DNA of 64,000 nt from positions 1,813,588-1,877,587 of the forward strand of contig VZSF01006828.1 in the NCBI GenBank assembly GCA_013398295.1. The letters are read 5' to 3'. This document shows, piece after piece, positions 35,444 to 49,700 of the stretch. The stretch comes from Chionis minor. Its lineage: Eukaryota > Chordata > Aves > Charadriiformes > Chionididae. Within the stretch, counting starts at the first letter, position 1. Each line of letters opens with the position of its first letter. The notes under the pieces were generated by a model, which searched no databases, had not been told where the DNA came from, and was given only the letters and a program-made list of their open reading frames with translations. Position numbers and translations under genes: made by a program.

Positions 35444-38005
35444 AAGAAAAACAGATTTCCTCATGCAACACTGGCTCACAACAGAGAGCCATCTTTGCAT
35501 GGGTAATTCATAGCAGGTCTGCATTTCAACAGCAAGCAGAAAACAAATGATTCTGCCATTTTTCCCACAACATTTTGGTAGTACGATAAAGAAGTTCAAA
35601 GTGTTTTCTAGGCTCTCTCAAGCTGTTTTCCACTCTCTCTTGTGCATGCACCCCAGGAAACTAGCATACATGCATAGTTAGCACTTATGAATGTCTAGCT
35701 TCATATTTACAGCTAACTCAGACTGAAGAGCATCCATTGCAAGACATGGCAAGATGGAGAACCCAGGCTGAGAGCCTGGGAATTTGGCTACGGCCTTAAG
35801 CATCTCTGCCAAAAAGGACCAGGATGCTGCTCAGGAAGATGGGAAGAACGGGCTGCACGGGGAAGGGGGAGGCAGACAGCCACTTTGCCTCCTCTCTACT
35901 TTTTCCTGGGTCAGCCTCGGAGTTCAGAGAAGCAGAAAATAACAGCAGTAACTAAACACTATGAAAAGCCAGAGCCCAAGAGAAGCAGAGCTATGTTTCC
36001 CTAAAACGAGTGGATATTAGTTTTCTGACAGTTTAAATATTGTATTCCGCTTACTGACTGTCAGTAAATTTACAAATAGTTGGCAGCTTGGCTTATGACC
36101 AGGACCCAAAGGAATGTCGACTGTAGCAATTTAATGGCCTGTTCCTATCAGCAACTGCAGCAACGTTTAAAATACTTCTCATGGCGAGTGAATTTATCTT
36201 TAAGAAAAAAAAAAAAAGTAACAGCAGAAGAGATGCTAGTTTTATATTTTTCACCCTTCTGAGGCCTCATATTAGATCATTATTCATTCCACACACCCTC
36301 AGCCACTTCTCCAAAGCTTTGAATTTTGCTTCGTTCCAACTGCTAGGATTGCAAAGTCGGTGATGAAAATAGACATCTTCTGGCCTTTTAACGAAAAAAT
36401 CCCTCACTCCTTAACAAAGGCTTTATCCAGTATTTAAGCAGTGATGAGTCAGCAATGCTGCTACACCAGAGGCACTAAGACTGGACATTCTTCTAAAAGT
36501 TTCCAAATTTCTTCGAGCCAGAACAGAATACACACAGACAGATAAAAGCCTTAAGAGAGATCTGTGGTTTGAACACTTACAGGGCTTGCAGTACTCCAGA
36601 CTCTCATTTACCAGCCTTGTATCGCCCAGGATGTTTTTCCTACAAAAAATACTGGAGCTCCCATCCAAGAGGTGGTGGCTTTGAGCCTCGTGTGTTCACA
36701 CCATCCCTCTTTCCCATCCCCTCAGACGTGGAGCGGCACAACGACAAGCCGGAGCTCGCAGGGCTGTGCCAAAACCTCTCCGCTGCCCGCGGCCAGAGAG
36801 ATGTGCTGGCACAGTTGGGCTGCTCGGGGCCACGTTTTTCCATCACCAGCCACGCAGGCGAGATGCGAGCTCAAGCTCCATCTCTGGATGAGCTCCATCC
36901 CGAAAATTTTCCACCAAAACCACTGATAAGTGGATAATTTCTAAATGACTTTTCCATCCTGTCCACACGTGGTCAGTTAGCCAACACCAAAGAGCTTTTG
37001 CCAGCACTTGCTCTGCCCCAGCACCGTGATGCACCTCCACCAGCAAAGCTCTCCAAGCACCAGTTGCACCTACACAAGCAGCATGTCCCGGTGAAACTGG
37101 ATACTCCAGCAGGACCTGGTGAATTATTTCCTCCATCTCAACCTGCTTCCCATGAACTTCTGAAACTTGGCCCTAAAGACAGCACTAGACAGGCTAAGAT
37201 ATGCATTTCACTGCAAAGAAATAAATCTACAGCAAGGGCCACAGTCAGTTAAACTAATCAAGAGATTGCACAGGGTGAACCGAGTGTGGGAAATGCATCA
37301 AAAAGGAAACGGTATCAAAATAAATTCAGGATGCCCGTCTAGGAATGTGAACTGTTGCTTTCTATCCAATTATATAGGAGACAAATCATAGCTCTGGCTA
37401 GAAATGTAAACATCTCTATAAGCAATAGGGGGAGGAAAAGCAGGGTATCCAAACTAAAAGGCTCTCACGCCATTAAATGTAATCACTAAGCAACTATTAG
37501 CCAGTCTGAAAAGAAGATGAAAGGATAATGGAGGGAGATATGGGCTGACAGTTACAGTGGAAGTGAAGTGAAATAGTCCATATTTATTTTATTAAACTTC
37601 CACAGATATTAATAGCCTGATTGTACTGAGGGGGAGGAAAGGAGGAAAAAAAAATAATGATAACCAAAAGGCTGGACTTCGCCTCAGGTTCCCCACAGAG
37701 CCCTTCCTCATAGTCCCAGAGACAAGGACAGACTCACGGCCACCCCAGCTCCAGACCACGGGACGGCACTTCGGGACACGCAAATCACGCACCCAAGTGG
37801 GAGACTTTGGCTTGTACTAATATGGTCCTTTTGTACCGGCTTATAAAAGGAGCAATAGCATCAGAAGAATTTCACAATTTCACAGCAACAGCAACAATGA
37901 AAACCAAACTTGTTTTTTTACAGGTCTAGATGTTAAGGACAGAGCCATTTCCCTCAGCAAGGCTCAAAGAAGTCGGCTCCTATTGTTACCATCATGTCAT
38001 CAACA

Positions 38006-38062
38006 GGGGAGCTGAAGCACGGAGAAGGGGAATGACTCGCTGAGACCAGCCTGGAGTCCCCC
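38006..38062 (+). mobile_element. Possible MIR-type ancient SINE fragment
   Basis: The segment GGGGAGCTGAAGCACGGAGA, followed by GGGGAATGACTCGCTGAGACCAGCC, follows the order of the MIR element's GGGGAAACTGAGGCACAGAG...AAGTGACTTGCCCAAGGTCA blocks with several substitutions. MIR and related core-SINEs are old enough to persist in birds. The match is short and partial. Confidence 0.35.
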
Positions 38063-41000
38063 TCCCACCAGACCCCCCCCAGTTTTCCCCAGCACCTCCC
38101 CCACAACTGAAGGATCCCTCAGGATTTTAATCAACTGCTTCCCAGCTTCAAACACTTACAAATGTGATGTCAACAGTCCACTGACTTCAAGAAAAACATG
38201 CAAAATACTTTCTGTATCCTGCTGCCCCCAAGCAAATTGAAATGATGCTTGGTTATAAAGAACCACCTCACTGTATTTAAGAATTAGCGTTACACAGCTG
38301 CGTCCATGAAGAGATTTGCAGGAGAGTTACATGCTACAAAGCACAATCAGACAACTATTCACAGCAGAAAGCTGAGCATCTGTTGGTGCTGCAGTACTTC
38401 TTTTAAATCTGCCTACTAGAAAACCCAGTGGTATATCTGAATCAACACCAATACTCTTTCCCAACATCATCTCCAGAATCCAAAAATAATGTGTCGGCTG
38501 ACATCATCCTAGCTGTAGAGCACAGTAGGGTTCATTTTTAAAATGTTTTAAGAGAAACTGCTCAGGGAGGAAGGTGACTACATGAGAAATATGCATTTCA
38601 GAACATACTCTCCTTACAAAAATAACCTATATTACATTAAAAAAAAAAAAATCCCTGTTTGAAACATTTGGTGAAGGACCCAGAAGAAATGTTTCCAGGA
38701 GCCCTTCCTTAAGACCATGTTGGAGGACTCATTCAACTGATGCCTCAAAACACTAGTGCAGTTTCTGTCCACACCTCTGGACCAGTCGCTGGTGGCTCAG
38801 CAGCGGTTCCCCTCCATCCCTGCCACGCTAGACATTCCAGCACAAAGTGGGATTAGTACTAGGATAAAAATACATATCAAAACACCAAGACAGAGCTCTC
38901 CAGGGCAAGGCCTGTCATCTTTGCTGCACGCTGGTTACTTCCTAGGATGACAAAAACACAAATCCTTGACTGCCCTCACAAAATCTCACCACTATTCTGT
39001 ATTTCCCCTTTCAAATCGCTATATACAGGGGAGCCGCCAAATAAACAAACCAAGGAAAACGCTGGTGCTATTTGTAACTCTTTTCTGACATTTTCTATGT
39101 GGAGATGAATAGTAAGTGGCAGCTATATTAAAAAAGAAAGTGGTAATATTTGGATAAGCAAATGTGTACTAGATAAAACACTAGGAAGACAGGAACAAAG
39201 GTTACACTGCCAGTACGGCACACGCTCCGATGGTGCGCTGTCAGCCCAGGACTCAGGGATCATATACATCTTTCCTGCAGCAGTATTAGCAAGAGACTAC
39301 AGTCATTCAACTATATTACCCTGTAAAGGATATTGCTTTCCCATGAAAATCTCTGCTGCTTGTCCAGGGCACAACAAACACAGATAATGAAGACATCTGC
39401 AGATGATGTTTGAAAGACATGGCAAAAATGTGGGGGAAGAGTAAAATTGGATTTTTATCACTCAGAGATCTGAACCCTGTTACAGACCTTTTATTAATGG
39501 TACAGAAATTGATTTTATTTGGCTGTATCATGTTCTTAGACAGAACATGCTAAAGCTTTAAGCAGAAACGATGTGATGTGATGTCATGACCGCATTGCTC
39601 CACAAAGCAATGATAACCAGGCAATCTGGTAGCTGAGCCTCTTCGTGTCACCGTGCCCCAGTGCCCACTGTGTACCCACACACTGACACGCATCGCTTTG
39701 GACATCCGCAAACTCAGATCCTGACATTTCTCCTCTCTCTGTCCTCCCAGCATCAGCCTCATTCATCAATGCCTAGTGCCTCTGCGTAAGAGACCTGACC
39801 AGTACCTAGAAAATGTATTTTCATTTTCCTGCTGGAGTACATATCATGCCAGTTGGAAAAAGATATTTTATTTTGTCAGGTTAAACATGAAATAAAGATT
39901 TTTTTTTTTAAAAAAAGAAAAATCAGAAAGAAAAAAAGGCAGATCCCCAGTCAAGCACTCCAAGAAGTGAACCTAGTTATTCTGTTACATTTGGCAGCCC
40001 TTTGAATTCACAACAGCACATACGGTAATAAACACATTTACTTTGAAACCAGCCAGAAATAGGTTTAAGTAATAAATCCTAACTTAGAATTCACAAGTCA
40101 TTTGGAAGCAAAAGAACAAGATCTCAGTTCTTGTACACTGCAACCTTCAGATTCCACCTAAAGTCACAACTGTAGAAGTAATCTCAGAAGGAAAGGAACT
40201 TGCTACCGTTTCGGCCAGGCAGGAAAGAGAGTAGGAGCTTAACTGCTAAATAAATGTTTCTTTGCAACAATTAGAAATGAAATTAAGTCTTTCTGGAATC
40301 CCATGGCAGTCCTGGCAACACGCCCCAGGCTCCGCTGCCAGATGAACTGCACACAACAAGCCAGAATTACCAGAATAAAACCTGATCGGATACTGAATTA
40401 GGAGTATACTCCAAATAACCGAGAGCTTTTTGCAGCCTTCATATGAACATTACAGTCATATGCGTGTTGCAGCCATCAGTTTTGGCACAACTAATTCCAT
40501 TTTGTTTTAATGATTTATTGGGAGGGGGAAAGGGGGAAGGGAGTTTCTTGGAGCAGCAGTCAGGAGAAATGAAGAATGACCTCCTTTCACAAGATCAGAG
40601 ATGTATTTGCACATAAACAGCTGAAGAGAACTGGACTCAACAGTCTGCAGATGCCCATGATATAATAAGAACAAATAAAAAGCTTATGACACTGTAACTC
40701 CGCACCAGCAAAAACATAAATCCTGCTGGAAGCACTGGAGTCAGATGGCCTTTGAAATCGCTCACAGGTTCTAAATTTCCTGGCAATGGACTGCAGGGCT
40801 GGTATTAAAACACAAAAACCTTCTGCCAAACAAATACTGAGGCAATAAATAGTGATAGTAAAGCAGAGACAGATAGACCTTTGAATCCATTGGTCAAGAA
40901 AATTGGTCTCTCGAAGACAGGGCACAGATCTCTTCACTGGACCTGATCAAGCAACTGCAGCAAATGCTGAACACTGGAGGCAACTTGTGGCACCCTTCTC

Positions 41001-44000
41001 CCTCCCGTCCCTGCTTCCTCCGCTGGGCAGCAGCGCTCCGGCTGGGAACTGGGAGCGGGAAGAGGCAGAAACCACGGGAAGAAGGCTCCAACTCTGTGCA
41101 CAGTGACACCACTATAAAAAAAACCCAAAAAACTCACCCACACAAACACACACTACACCAAGCCACACACTAAAAAAACTGCAGGGAATGTTTAATGCCT
41201 GACAACAGTGAAGTGACGGATGACTCTGCTGACCTGCATTGCTGGAAAGGGAGCCAGGCTCCCCGGGGCTTTAGCAGCATTTGCCCTTTGCTTCGTCCCC
41301 CCCGTGCCAAGCGCAGGTGAGTGCCCAGCGGGAGAGTCCCCAGTGTCCCAAGTGGACAGGCAGGGACGGGCAGACCCCAGCCCCTCGCTGAAGATCCCAT
41401 ATCAGAGCCTCCACGTTCAGCGGACAAGATTGAGACGTGCCGAGTCCCATCAGCGCTGAGCTGGAGGGAGAGAGGGGGTGGGACGGAAATCAAGTCATTG
41501 CTGAAAAACAAAGCGCTTGCAGTAAATCCCCGTGTAAACAACCAACTCGGGGCATTTATCTTTTTTAATCTGTTTCTACGTCTAAGCACCTCATCTCTAA
41601 AAACCATGGCAAAGTTCTCACACACTCATCCAACTCTATGCACCCTCTCAACACTTCTAATGGCAAAGTGATATAGATTGGATCAAACACAGTGTTCCCA
41701 TTAAGCCATAATGTACCAAGCATCACTCCATGAGCTTTTAGTATTCATGGGCAGGCACTTCCTGCGTGAACCACAGCTACACATTCGTTTAGCCAGCAAT
41801 TACTTTCCAAACAGCCTGCAGTACAAATAAATCTGTGATTATATAAATTGCTAATACAAAGAAAAGAGAACCCTTAGTACGAACCCAATGACTAACACAG
41901 AAGCACAACTAGAAAAATATTTTCCTAAGCACGTTCTCAGTAACCCTACAAAACGCGTGCAGCATTCCTACCATTGAAGGATGAACCTGGTCACAGGTTT
42001 ACCCCACTTCCCAACTTCACGCAGCTGTAAAATGTGGGATTCATTTTACAATCAGAACTGGATGGAATTCAAAGCAACGGGTCAGTAAAACCTGAAAGCC
42101 TCTAAGTTTTTCTCCTCTTAAGGAAAGTGAGCAAGTACGTGCTTTCTTTTTATTGAATGCATTTAACAAAAAAATCCATTTAGTCTTTTTTAAGAAAAAA
42201 TAATATTTATAGAGACACATATACAATATTCGTCACCACTGGAGGAAAAAAGTTTTAGGAAAAAAGTGGAAAATACATACTTCTCCATTATTTCCATTTG
42301 GGAGGGTTTTTTTTTTTCCCCCCACAAGGCAGTTCTTACTGTGAAATCTTTTCTGCAGAGACATCACAGTCTCTGAGCATTGGATCTTCTCCCCTCTCAC
42401 CAGCTAAGCCACCTCAGCTTTGGTGAACACACACGGAGGTGGCAACCCAGAAGTGCTCATTAAATCACGTTGTTAATTCGCAAGGTGACACCAAGCCGGG
42501 CCCAGAACAATGACTCAGTATGACACTGCGGTCACTCAGGGAAATTAAAGACATTTTACACATCCAGGTCTAATCTTCTACCAGTATTGATAGGCAATGT
42601 ATTTGTATGGATTTATAGCCTCAAGGGATCCCAAGATGATCTATTCCCATCTCCCCATGTAACACAGGCCACATCGTACCAATCAATTCCTCCCTGGCTT
42701 GTGCTTTAACTAGAGCATTTCCCTATACATCAATCCTTGATTTAAAGCCTTCCATGACAGGGAATCCACTGGGTAACACTTGATAAATTGCTTCAGTGGT
42801 TAATTATCCACCCTGTTAAAAAAAAAGTATATTCTATTTGCTGACAACGTATTACTTGCAAAATTACAAGAGAGCTTTAATAAACTGGCCTTTTTTTTAA
42901 TCAGTAGGTATTGAAGAATGGACTAATAAGAACATAATCTCCCATTTGTACACACTTGAACAAAAAGACATAAAAGAAGGTGCTACTGTACAGAAAAATG
43001 AGGAAGATGTGTTTTAAAAGACCTCCCAGAAAAAGAGACAGTGGCACAGCCCAGGTCCCTCTCCCAGATGTTCCATCTGGCTGTGAAAAAAGACCATTTC
43101 AATACATTCTAATAAAGTCACCTTAGTTCAGCAAACAGTTAACAAAGATGCTAAATCCAGGGACAACACAATCGTGGACAGGAGAATTAAGACCCCTGTG
43201 ATGTTCTTGGCCTTTAAAAACAGCCTCCCCATTGGGATGATGACACTGAGGCAACAAACACGCTCCTCTTCATAAGGAACGGGTCCTTCCTGCCAGGGCA
43301 ACACGCCCACCCCGGAATGCAGGTCTTCATTTGCTTAGAGAGCTCTCACATCCATCCTCATGTCTGAGCAAACCCCTGGAGAAGTGGGTTATTGGTGCTT
43401 TCTGCCCCATGTATTTGTCCATGCTGCTCAACACGAGCAGGTCCATGGTGCAACCCAGGGTGCACCAGAGAGCGGTTGAAGCTCTCCGATAACAGCAGGT
43501 TAATGGCCTCCGGGTCCCTTGGCTGAAAAACTCATTTGCCAAAAGATACACATTCACAACAAACATCTACTGTGATGGTGCAAGTGGAAAAGTTGTACTT
43601 TAAGAAAATTGTGTTGCACCTTAAAAAGACCATCTGTGGAAGGCCTGATCCAAAGGCCACTCGGACCACTGGAAAAGCTCCGCTTTATCATAAAAGCCAA
43701 GTTGGGCTGCCCAGGCCACCCTGGCCAGGTGAAGTGGGGATGAATTTTGCCAAGCTTACAAGTCTCATGATTCACATCAAATCAAGTTGAACTAACGAGG
43801 CAACATTTACTGTGACGAAAGCGAGGGAAGAATCTCTCTGTTTTGGCTTCTCATACAAAGCATCTCAGTGAGCAAAGAGTTACAAGTTCATTTTTCTGCA
43901 CGTCAAATATTTGAAGACAAACCAAGCCACGCATGTATAAGCTTCTTCTGATGCATATAAAACACACATCATACTTAACCTCAGCAAATAAAAATGATTG

Positions 44001-44078
44001 GGCCTGAGCCGGCATTTTTAAGAGTTTCAGAATCAAACTCTTTAGTGCACTGCTTATGTCATTTATAACAATAACTAA

Positions 44079-44119
44079 AAAAAAAAAAGGAGAAGAGGAA
44101 AAAGAAGAAAAAAAAAAAG
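44079..44119. repeat. A-rich polypurine tract
   Basis: About 40 nt of A with scattered G and no pyrimidines on the plus strand. Confidence 0.85.
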
Positions 44120-45212
44120 CCTTTACTATTTTAAACAGTTCTCTACTGATCACTCTGCAACGTGAAACAGCCACATCCCTGCTGTGACCATTACTTCTCA
44201 ATAACGGTAACACAGGCTTCAATCTAGGCTTATTTTAAAAAGGGGTGAGGTCTCAGGCACCATCTCTGTCAACAGCCTGGGCCAAATTCCTCAGGAGGTG
44301 GAGCTGAGCCTGCAGAAGGCGAGATGTCCGACCTCCAGAGGTGACCACATGCCACCTCGCAGCACTTCAGTGCTGGTTTTCACCTGCAGTTCTCCCACCC
44401 TCTGCCGTGGGCCACAAGACGACACAACTCCTGGCCAAGAAGCATCAACATCCAAGACACACAGCACCGTCCCAGTGCTCCCAGGACGATGGGGTTCACA
44501 GCAAGCAACCTAGGACTTGGGAGACTGTGCCAAAAAATGAAGCCTTTCCTGATCCCCCAGAAGTAGTTTGGGAGCTGACACCACTGATTGGGGCATAGGG
44601 TTTGAAAGCCTTCAGCTGGTTGGAGATGACCTGGAGACCTGGGCTATTCCAAACCAAAAACCCACAGCCACACTTTTTGCAAATGAGAGGAAAGACTTCA
44701 GCAGTGAAGACACTTAAGCAGCTGGTTGGGACGAGCTGATGGACAGGATTAACAAATAAATAAAAGAAGGTAAGGGGGGGGTAGTGTAAGTGTTTCAGGG
44801 CCGTTAAGCCTAAGCAGCAGCAGTAGTTGAAATTCAGCAAAGAATCCCTTTTTCTTCACCCTCTTCTCCTATTTACAGTCTATACCGTTGTCAATTAACA
44901 TACTTAAATGTATTTACTAAGACTTCGTCAGACAGTTCATGTCTTGCAGCGTCTGCTCCACCTGGCTGCGCGGCACCCTGGCTTTCAGCACTGCTCCCCG
45001 CTGATGCCATGCTCCTAATTACACAGTATTTGGGCAAAGACAGGCTTTGTGCCCAAAAACAGGCATGCAAACTTCTCCCCTGTCACTCTAGGCCAGAAGA
45101 AGCACTAGTAAAAGCAGAGAGTTCTACTCAGAACACCTTTCCTACCCAGCTTCACGGCATTTGACAAAATGGACAATAATCTCTCTTCAGGAGGAGCAAA
45201 AAAATAAGGTAA

Positions 45213-45225
45213 TTTTTTTTTTTTT
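45213..45225. repeat. Poly-T tract (T13)
   Basis: Thirteen consecutive T. Confidence 0.9.
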
Positions 45226-45612
45226 AGAAGTGACATAGCAAAATACATGGCAAAAACCCTAATGGAGCAAAAGGCGTTACAGTTCAGAGGTGGCTCTGAG
45301 CTTCCCTACAGTTTTCAAGATACAAGTACCCTGTTAGTTATTTAAAGGCCCTCTGAGAAGCAAGCGGCCTCTCTAAAAACCTTTGTCTTCAAAACTTGGT
45401 ATTATTTTTAAATCCCAACAAGGAATCCAGACGCTAAGAATGTTCTCTCAACCCAGAATCCCTCTGATTATTATCAAAGGAATTGCTTAACAGAACGTCA
45501 CTGCAATTGTAAAATGCCAAGTGTGCACTTAATATGCTGATATGGAAAACTGAGTAATATTGCTGGTGAGAATCCCAAACCTTCTGCCAACTTACTCATG
45601 GTGTGAATATGA

Positions 45613-45650
45613 GAAAGAAGAAAAAAAAAAAAAAGGAAAAAAAAAGAAAG
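45613..45650. repeat. A-rich polypurine tract
   Basis: A14, then GG, A9 and further A/G bases with no pyrimidines. Confidence 0.9.
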
Positions 45651-46744
45651 GAACAAACCCAAATCTAAAGTTTGCTATGCAGCTTTAAGATGTCAACAGA
45701 GTTTATCCTAAATATTTTTTAAATACGCAAACCAAACGCATGGCCAGCGGCACTCCACTCCAGGATTACTGGCAGCCAATTAATGTTTTACCAGTAAAAG
45801 CAAACTCCTAAACTCCTTCCCTGATCGCTGTTAGGTTACAAGGCTGTAAAAACACTCCGCATGGCTTTAAAGCGGGCGTCCCTCCCTGGCCCTGGGCAGG
45901 GATGCTGCCGCCCGCGAGGAGGAGGATGCAGGTGAGCAAGACACTTCCACCAGCGCCACGCTGGGAGCGCTGGGCATCCATTGGGAAGGTCAAGTCTACC
46001 GATCATGCGCACAGGGGTGGGGAGGGGGCCAGAAATGCCGAGCTCGCTCTTGGGCCTGTCGGAAATCAGCCTGCAGAAAGCAAGCAAGGTAAAAGGTTAA
46101 TGAAATACAAGCTGAGGAAATAAAACAAGGACACAGATGACTGTGCCACAAGGGCTGGCTACGCTGGCTGCAGCCCTTTCCCCAGATAAAGGGCTGCAGA
46201 GACGTTACGGGAGTTAGGAAAGCAGGGTGACATAAGGATGTTTCTGCCTCCCGTGGTGGGGGTTAACGTGCCCTCGCAGGCACAACCACCTAATTCCCAC
46301 TCAGGAACAGAATTCCCACTGTGCTCCCTTCTGTCCTCCAACTGGGAAGGAGCTGGAGGCTGTGCAAGGAAGGAAACAGATAGAGAAAGAGGGCAACAAA
46401 AGCTTACATGACATGATGTCCCCCAGTGAGTACCAATTTGGGCTTTCCTTGAAAGGAGTGGCGAAGCCACTGGTGCGGTGAGAGCAGAGACCTCAGAGCG
46501 GGGCAGTCCCGAGCACACTGGTTAAAGGCCTGGAAACCTTAACCCAATGCCTCAGCTTCAAAACAGACTTCTCACAGCGATATAAAAAACAGACTTTAAC
46601 TGATGGGATACTTCAAGTTCGCACCTTTGTTTGGTACCTCACATAGGGGCATCTTTACTTCCTGATCCATTACCATGCTCTATTTTGTGGCAGGCAATAC
46701 ACTGTTCCCACTTGAAATTAAAATTAGCAGCCTGAGATTATTCA

Positions 46745-46798
46745 GGTGGTGTGGGGGGTTTGTGGTTTGTTTTCGGTTGGTGGTTGGGGTTTTTTTTT
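46745..46798. repeat. G/T-only low-complexity tract
   Basis: Fifty-four nt are composed of G and T except for a single C at 46774, including G6 and a closing T9. Several GG and GGGG runs are present. It lies about 300 bp before the A/C-only tract at 47094-47146, which has the complementary composition. Confidence 0.85.
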
Positions 46799-46799
46799 C

Positions 46800-49700
46800 T
46801 TAAAAAAGACAACTAATTTTTTTTGTGCACAAACTTTCCTGTACCGCATTTATGCCATCACTATGGATTTCTGCAAAGTACAAGTATTTACAAGAAAGGG
46901 ATCGACACTCTTTGGGTTTCAGATATAATTATTGGAACTGCATAATGAGTTTTTCTAATCCGGGGGTTTGAATAAGCTTCTAGCTTGACTTCATCGAAGA
47001 CAGATTCCGGATCTAAAACCAACTCTTTCTAGTGTTACCTAATCGGGGTATCCTACAAAGAAATAGAAGGAAGAAAAAAATAAAGAAAAAGGTACCAAAC
47101 AAAACCAAACAAAAAACACCAAACAACAAACCAAACACCAAAACCATGCATTGTAGAATTTCACTATTTCGCTAATTTACTCACAAAGTGCCAGAAATAC
47201 ATAAACGATCAAGGATGTTCCCATTGTATTTTGAGAATCATTTAAGGACATAAATTCAAGAATATCTGTGCACTACATAAGCCACCGTTGGACTAGTCAC
47301 ACGTGGTGGGTAGAAAAATGATCTGATATTTGGAATCACTTTTACAACTGCCGCGCTAAGGCGACAGACTTAGGAAAATATGAACGCAATGCAAGGCTAA
47401 GCCAAACAAAAAGCCTCAGCTAATTCACAGCAATTGCTGTGACTCTGCCAACACTTCACCAGGTGAATGAAATTAGCAACCTGACAATTAGCAAAAGGAA
47501 TAAATCCCCACAGAAAACAAGCAGAAAGGAATTTCCAGGCACGTGAATACAAGTACTTGGCTTCATGCTTGCTGTTGTTACCAATGCAATATGTTTAGCC
47601 ATTTCTCTATGGCATATGAAACTCAACTTGGTATGAAAACAAACCATACAAAGTCTTGGCAGATTAGTAAAAGTCAGATCAAATTAGACCTTCTCCTAGA
47701 CTATGCAGGGGCTGTACAAATTTATCAGACTCTCACAGATTCTTTGCTCTCTTGACATGAATAGGTCAGAACAGCCCAGAGACAAAAGGCAGCGAGCTCA
47801 GATGACTAAAACTGCGCAGTTTTGAAAGGCCATTTATTGCTGGGCTTTGTTTTACCGTTCACTTCATTGACAGAGGACTTGTTTGGAGATGGATAACGCC
47901 GCAGGAGATAGCAAGCAGCAAAAGAAAGCAGCGTTCTCTTCTCAAAGGCTCTCCCTGGAAGGAGGCTCAAGGCTGACCCTAAGAAGAGCCGAGCACCCAC
48001 ATGACGGGCCTGAAAGTCTCCGCTGTGCAGAGATACCAGGGAGGTTTCAGATGCTTGGAGAAACTAGAGAGATTGCCGAGCCTTATACAACAGGGACACA
48101 TGCCTGGAGCTTTGCTGTCAGGAGATCCTACACAGAGAAGGTAAAAGCCCCTGCGGGAGGGAAGGGGAGAGATCCATGTTACAAAGGATCTAACTAGGAT
48201 GGATGAATGAGATAACCCAAAGCCTGTCCCGAACTGTGCTGGCTCTCGCACCATCCGTCAAGCACAGAGAGAAACCGAGGAGAACCGCATCGACACTGCA
48301 GCAGCAGTAGAGGAACGGCCGAGCGCTCTGACCACAGGCTCGGAATCCTCCCAGGAAAAACAGTCCGTGCCCAGCTCACATGCTTTTGCCACCCACGGAC
48401 TATCACGAAGCTGGGAAAGCACCCAGGGAGCAGACAGCAGCAGTCAGTATTTCTAGCACGGGTTAATGCCTCTGAAACTCAGCACCACACCTGGCAGTAA
48501 GGTTTGGACATGAAAATACATCAGAGCCCCTTCTGGCTGATGGAGAAAAACATCTTTCCTGCCGCGTTCCTGCCTGAGGTGAGGGGCAGGCAGGGCAGCA
48601 GCAGCGCTGACACCGGTTCAGCATCCCTCGCCCACCCCTCTCCCCAGCACCCGCGACCCATGCCGCTGCAACTCAAGCGCCTACGGCAAACTTTTCCAGC
48701 CTCTGTGACTGTTTCCAAAGGATTTACAGCTCTGGCTCTCTTGCTCACCTCACAGCACCCGTCAGGCATGCCCTCTGCTCTCCCCAGAGCTGGGTGCTTT
48801 CGCTGGCATTGCCCCCAGAGGGGGATGCTGCCCTGAAAAGTGCATCTCGCAAACATTTCCTATGCGCTCGGGAGAGCCCGCAGCTCTGGTCAGAGCTACA
48901 AACACCGACTTTCTCCCTTGCCATCAGTCATCAGGTGATCATTCACATTGCCCGACAAGATGATTGGGGGTGGGAGGACATTTATCACCAGCCCTTCAAA
49001 GCAAAGAACACAATTCACCCAACCACCCCCACCATAGCCCCTTGGCGATCTCCAGCACATGCAGGTGTAGGCAATATGGGAGAACAAGTCAAGGCTGAGT
49101 TCAATAAGGTATTTAAGCCAATGCTTAAGCTCTGGGAACCACAGGTCCTCCCAATTTCATGAGCCCTACCCAGTGCCCACGGCCAGGCTGGTACATACCT
49201 CTGCTCCTGCACCAAGCCACAAGCAACAGGAGGCTTTGAATTTAGGAATTCACTGAATGCACATCCAGAGCAACCCTTGCTGGGATGATCTGTGCTGTGA
49301 GTGCCCTTCAAATACAGACTTCCTCCGTTTACATCACATTTGTATCAGAAGTTAATGACCCTCAATTACCTAAAGTGCTTTTCAAAATCATGGTACAATT
49401 AGTTCCAAAAAAAACCACGGAAGTACCCGACAACTTGAATTCTCATTATGAAGATACAATTATAAACAAGAATCTAGTTATTTGCAACAGGTACCAGGGC
49501 ACATGCTGTTTATAAAAACAACTGTTAGTTTTCTGTAAGGCAGGATCATCGTGTGCTTTTTATTTAAGGAACACAATGGTAAAGAGCACTGAACCATTAC
49601 AGCACGGAAAGCAACTGTGCTTGGAGGGTTACTTTGCCTTTTCAAAGGGAAATCAGGAGCACAATAATGTTTTATTGTTATTCTTTCAAAATACACAAGC

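Larger units (their letters stand above)
32835..38000. other. Non-genic sequence with simple repeats
   Basis: No gene is recognisable. It contains an A-rich tract at 33422-33452 and C12 at 33663-33674. The longest open frame of the window, 252 codons at 33258-34016 (-), reads straight through both simple repeats and has no domain. An 8-bp-stem inverted repeat lies at 35422-35443. GC-richer patches occur at 33000-33100 and 36660-36850 without further promoter features. Confidence 0.6.
38065..46740. other. Non-genic unique sequence
   Basis: No gene is recognisable. Simple sequence includes a T/A homopolymer pair near 39900-39920, T11C6 at 42307-42323, an A-rich purine stretch at 44079-44119, T13 at 45213-45225 and A-rich DNA at 45613-45650. 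Open frames up to 151 codons (41170-41625, -) have no recognisable domain and overlap frames on the other strand. Confidence 0.6.

Noticed and set aside
48478..48500. REST/NRSF-like sequence CTCAGCACCACACCTGGCAG
   Set aside because: The first half matches but the second half lacks the GGACAG portion of the motif.
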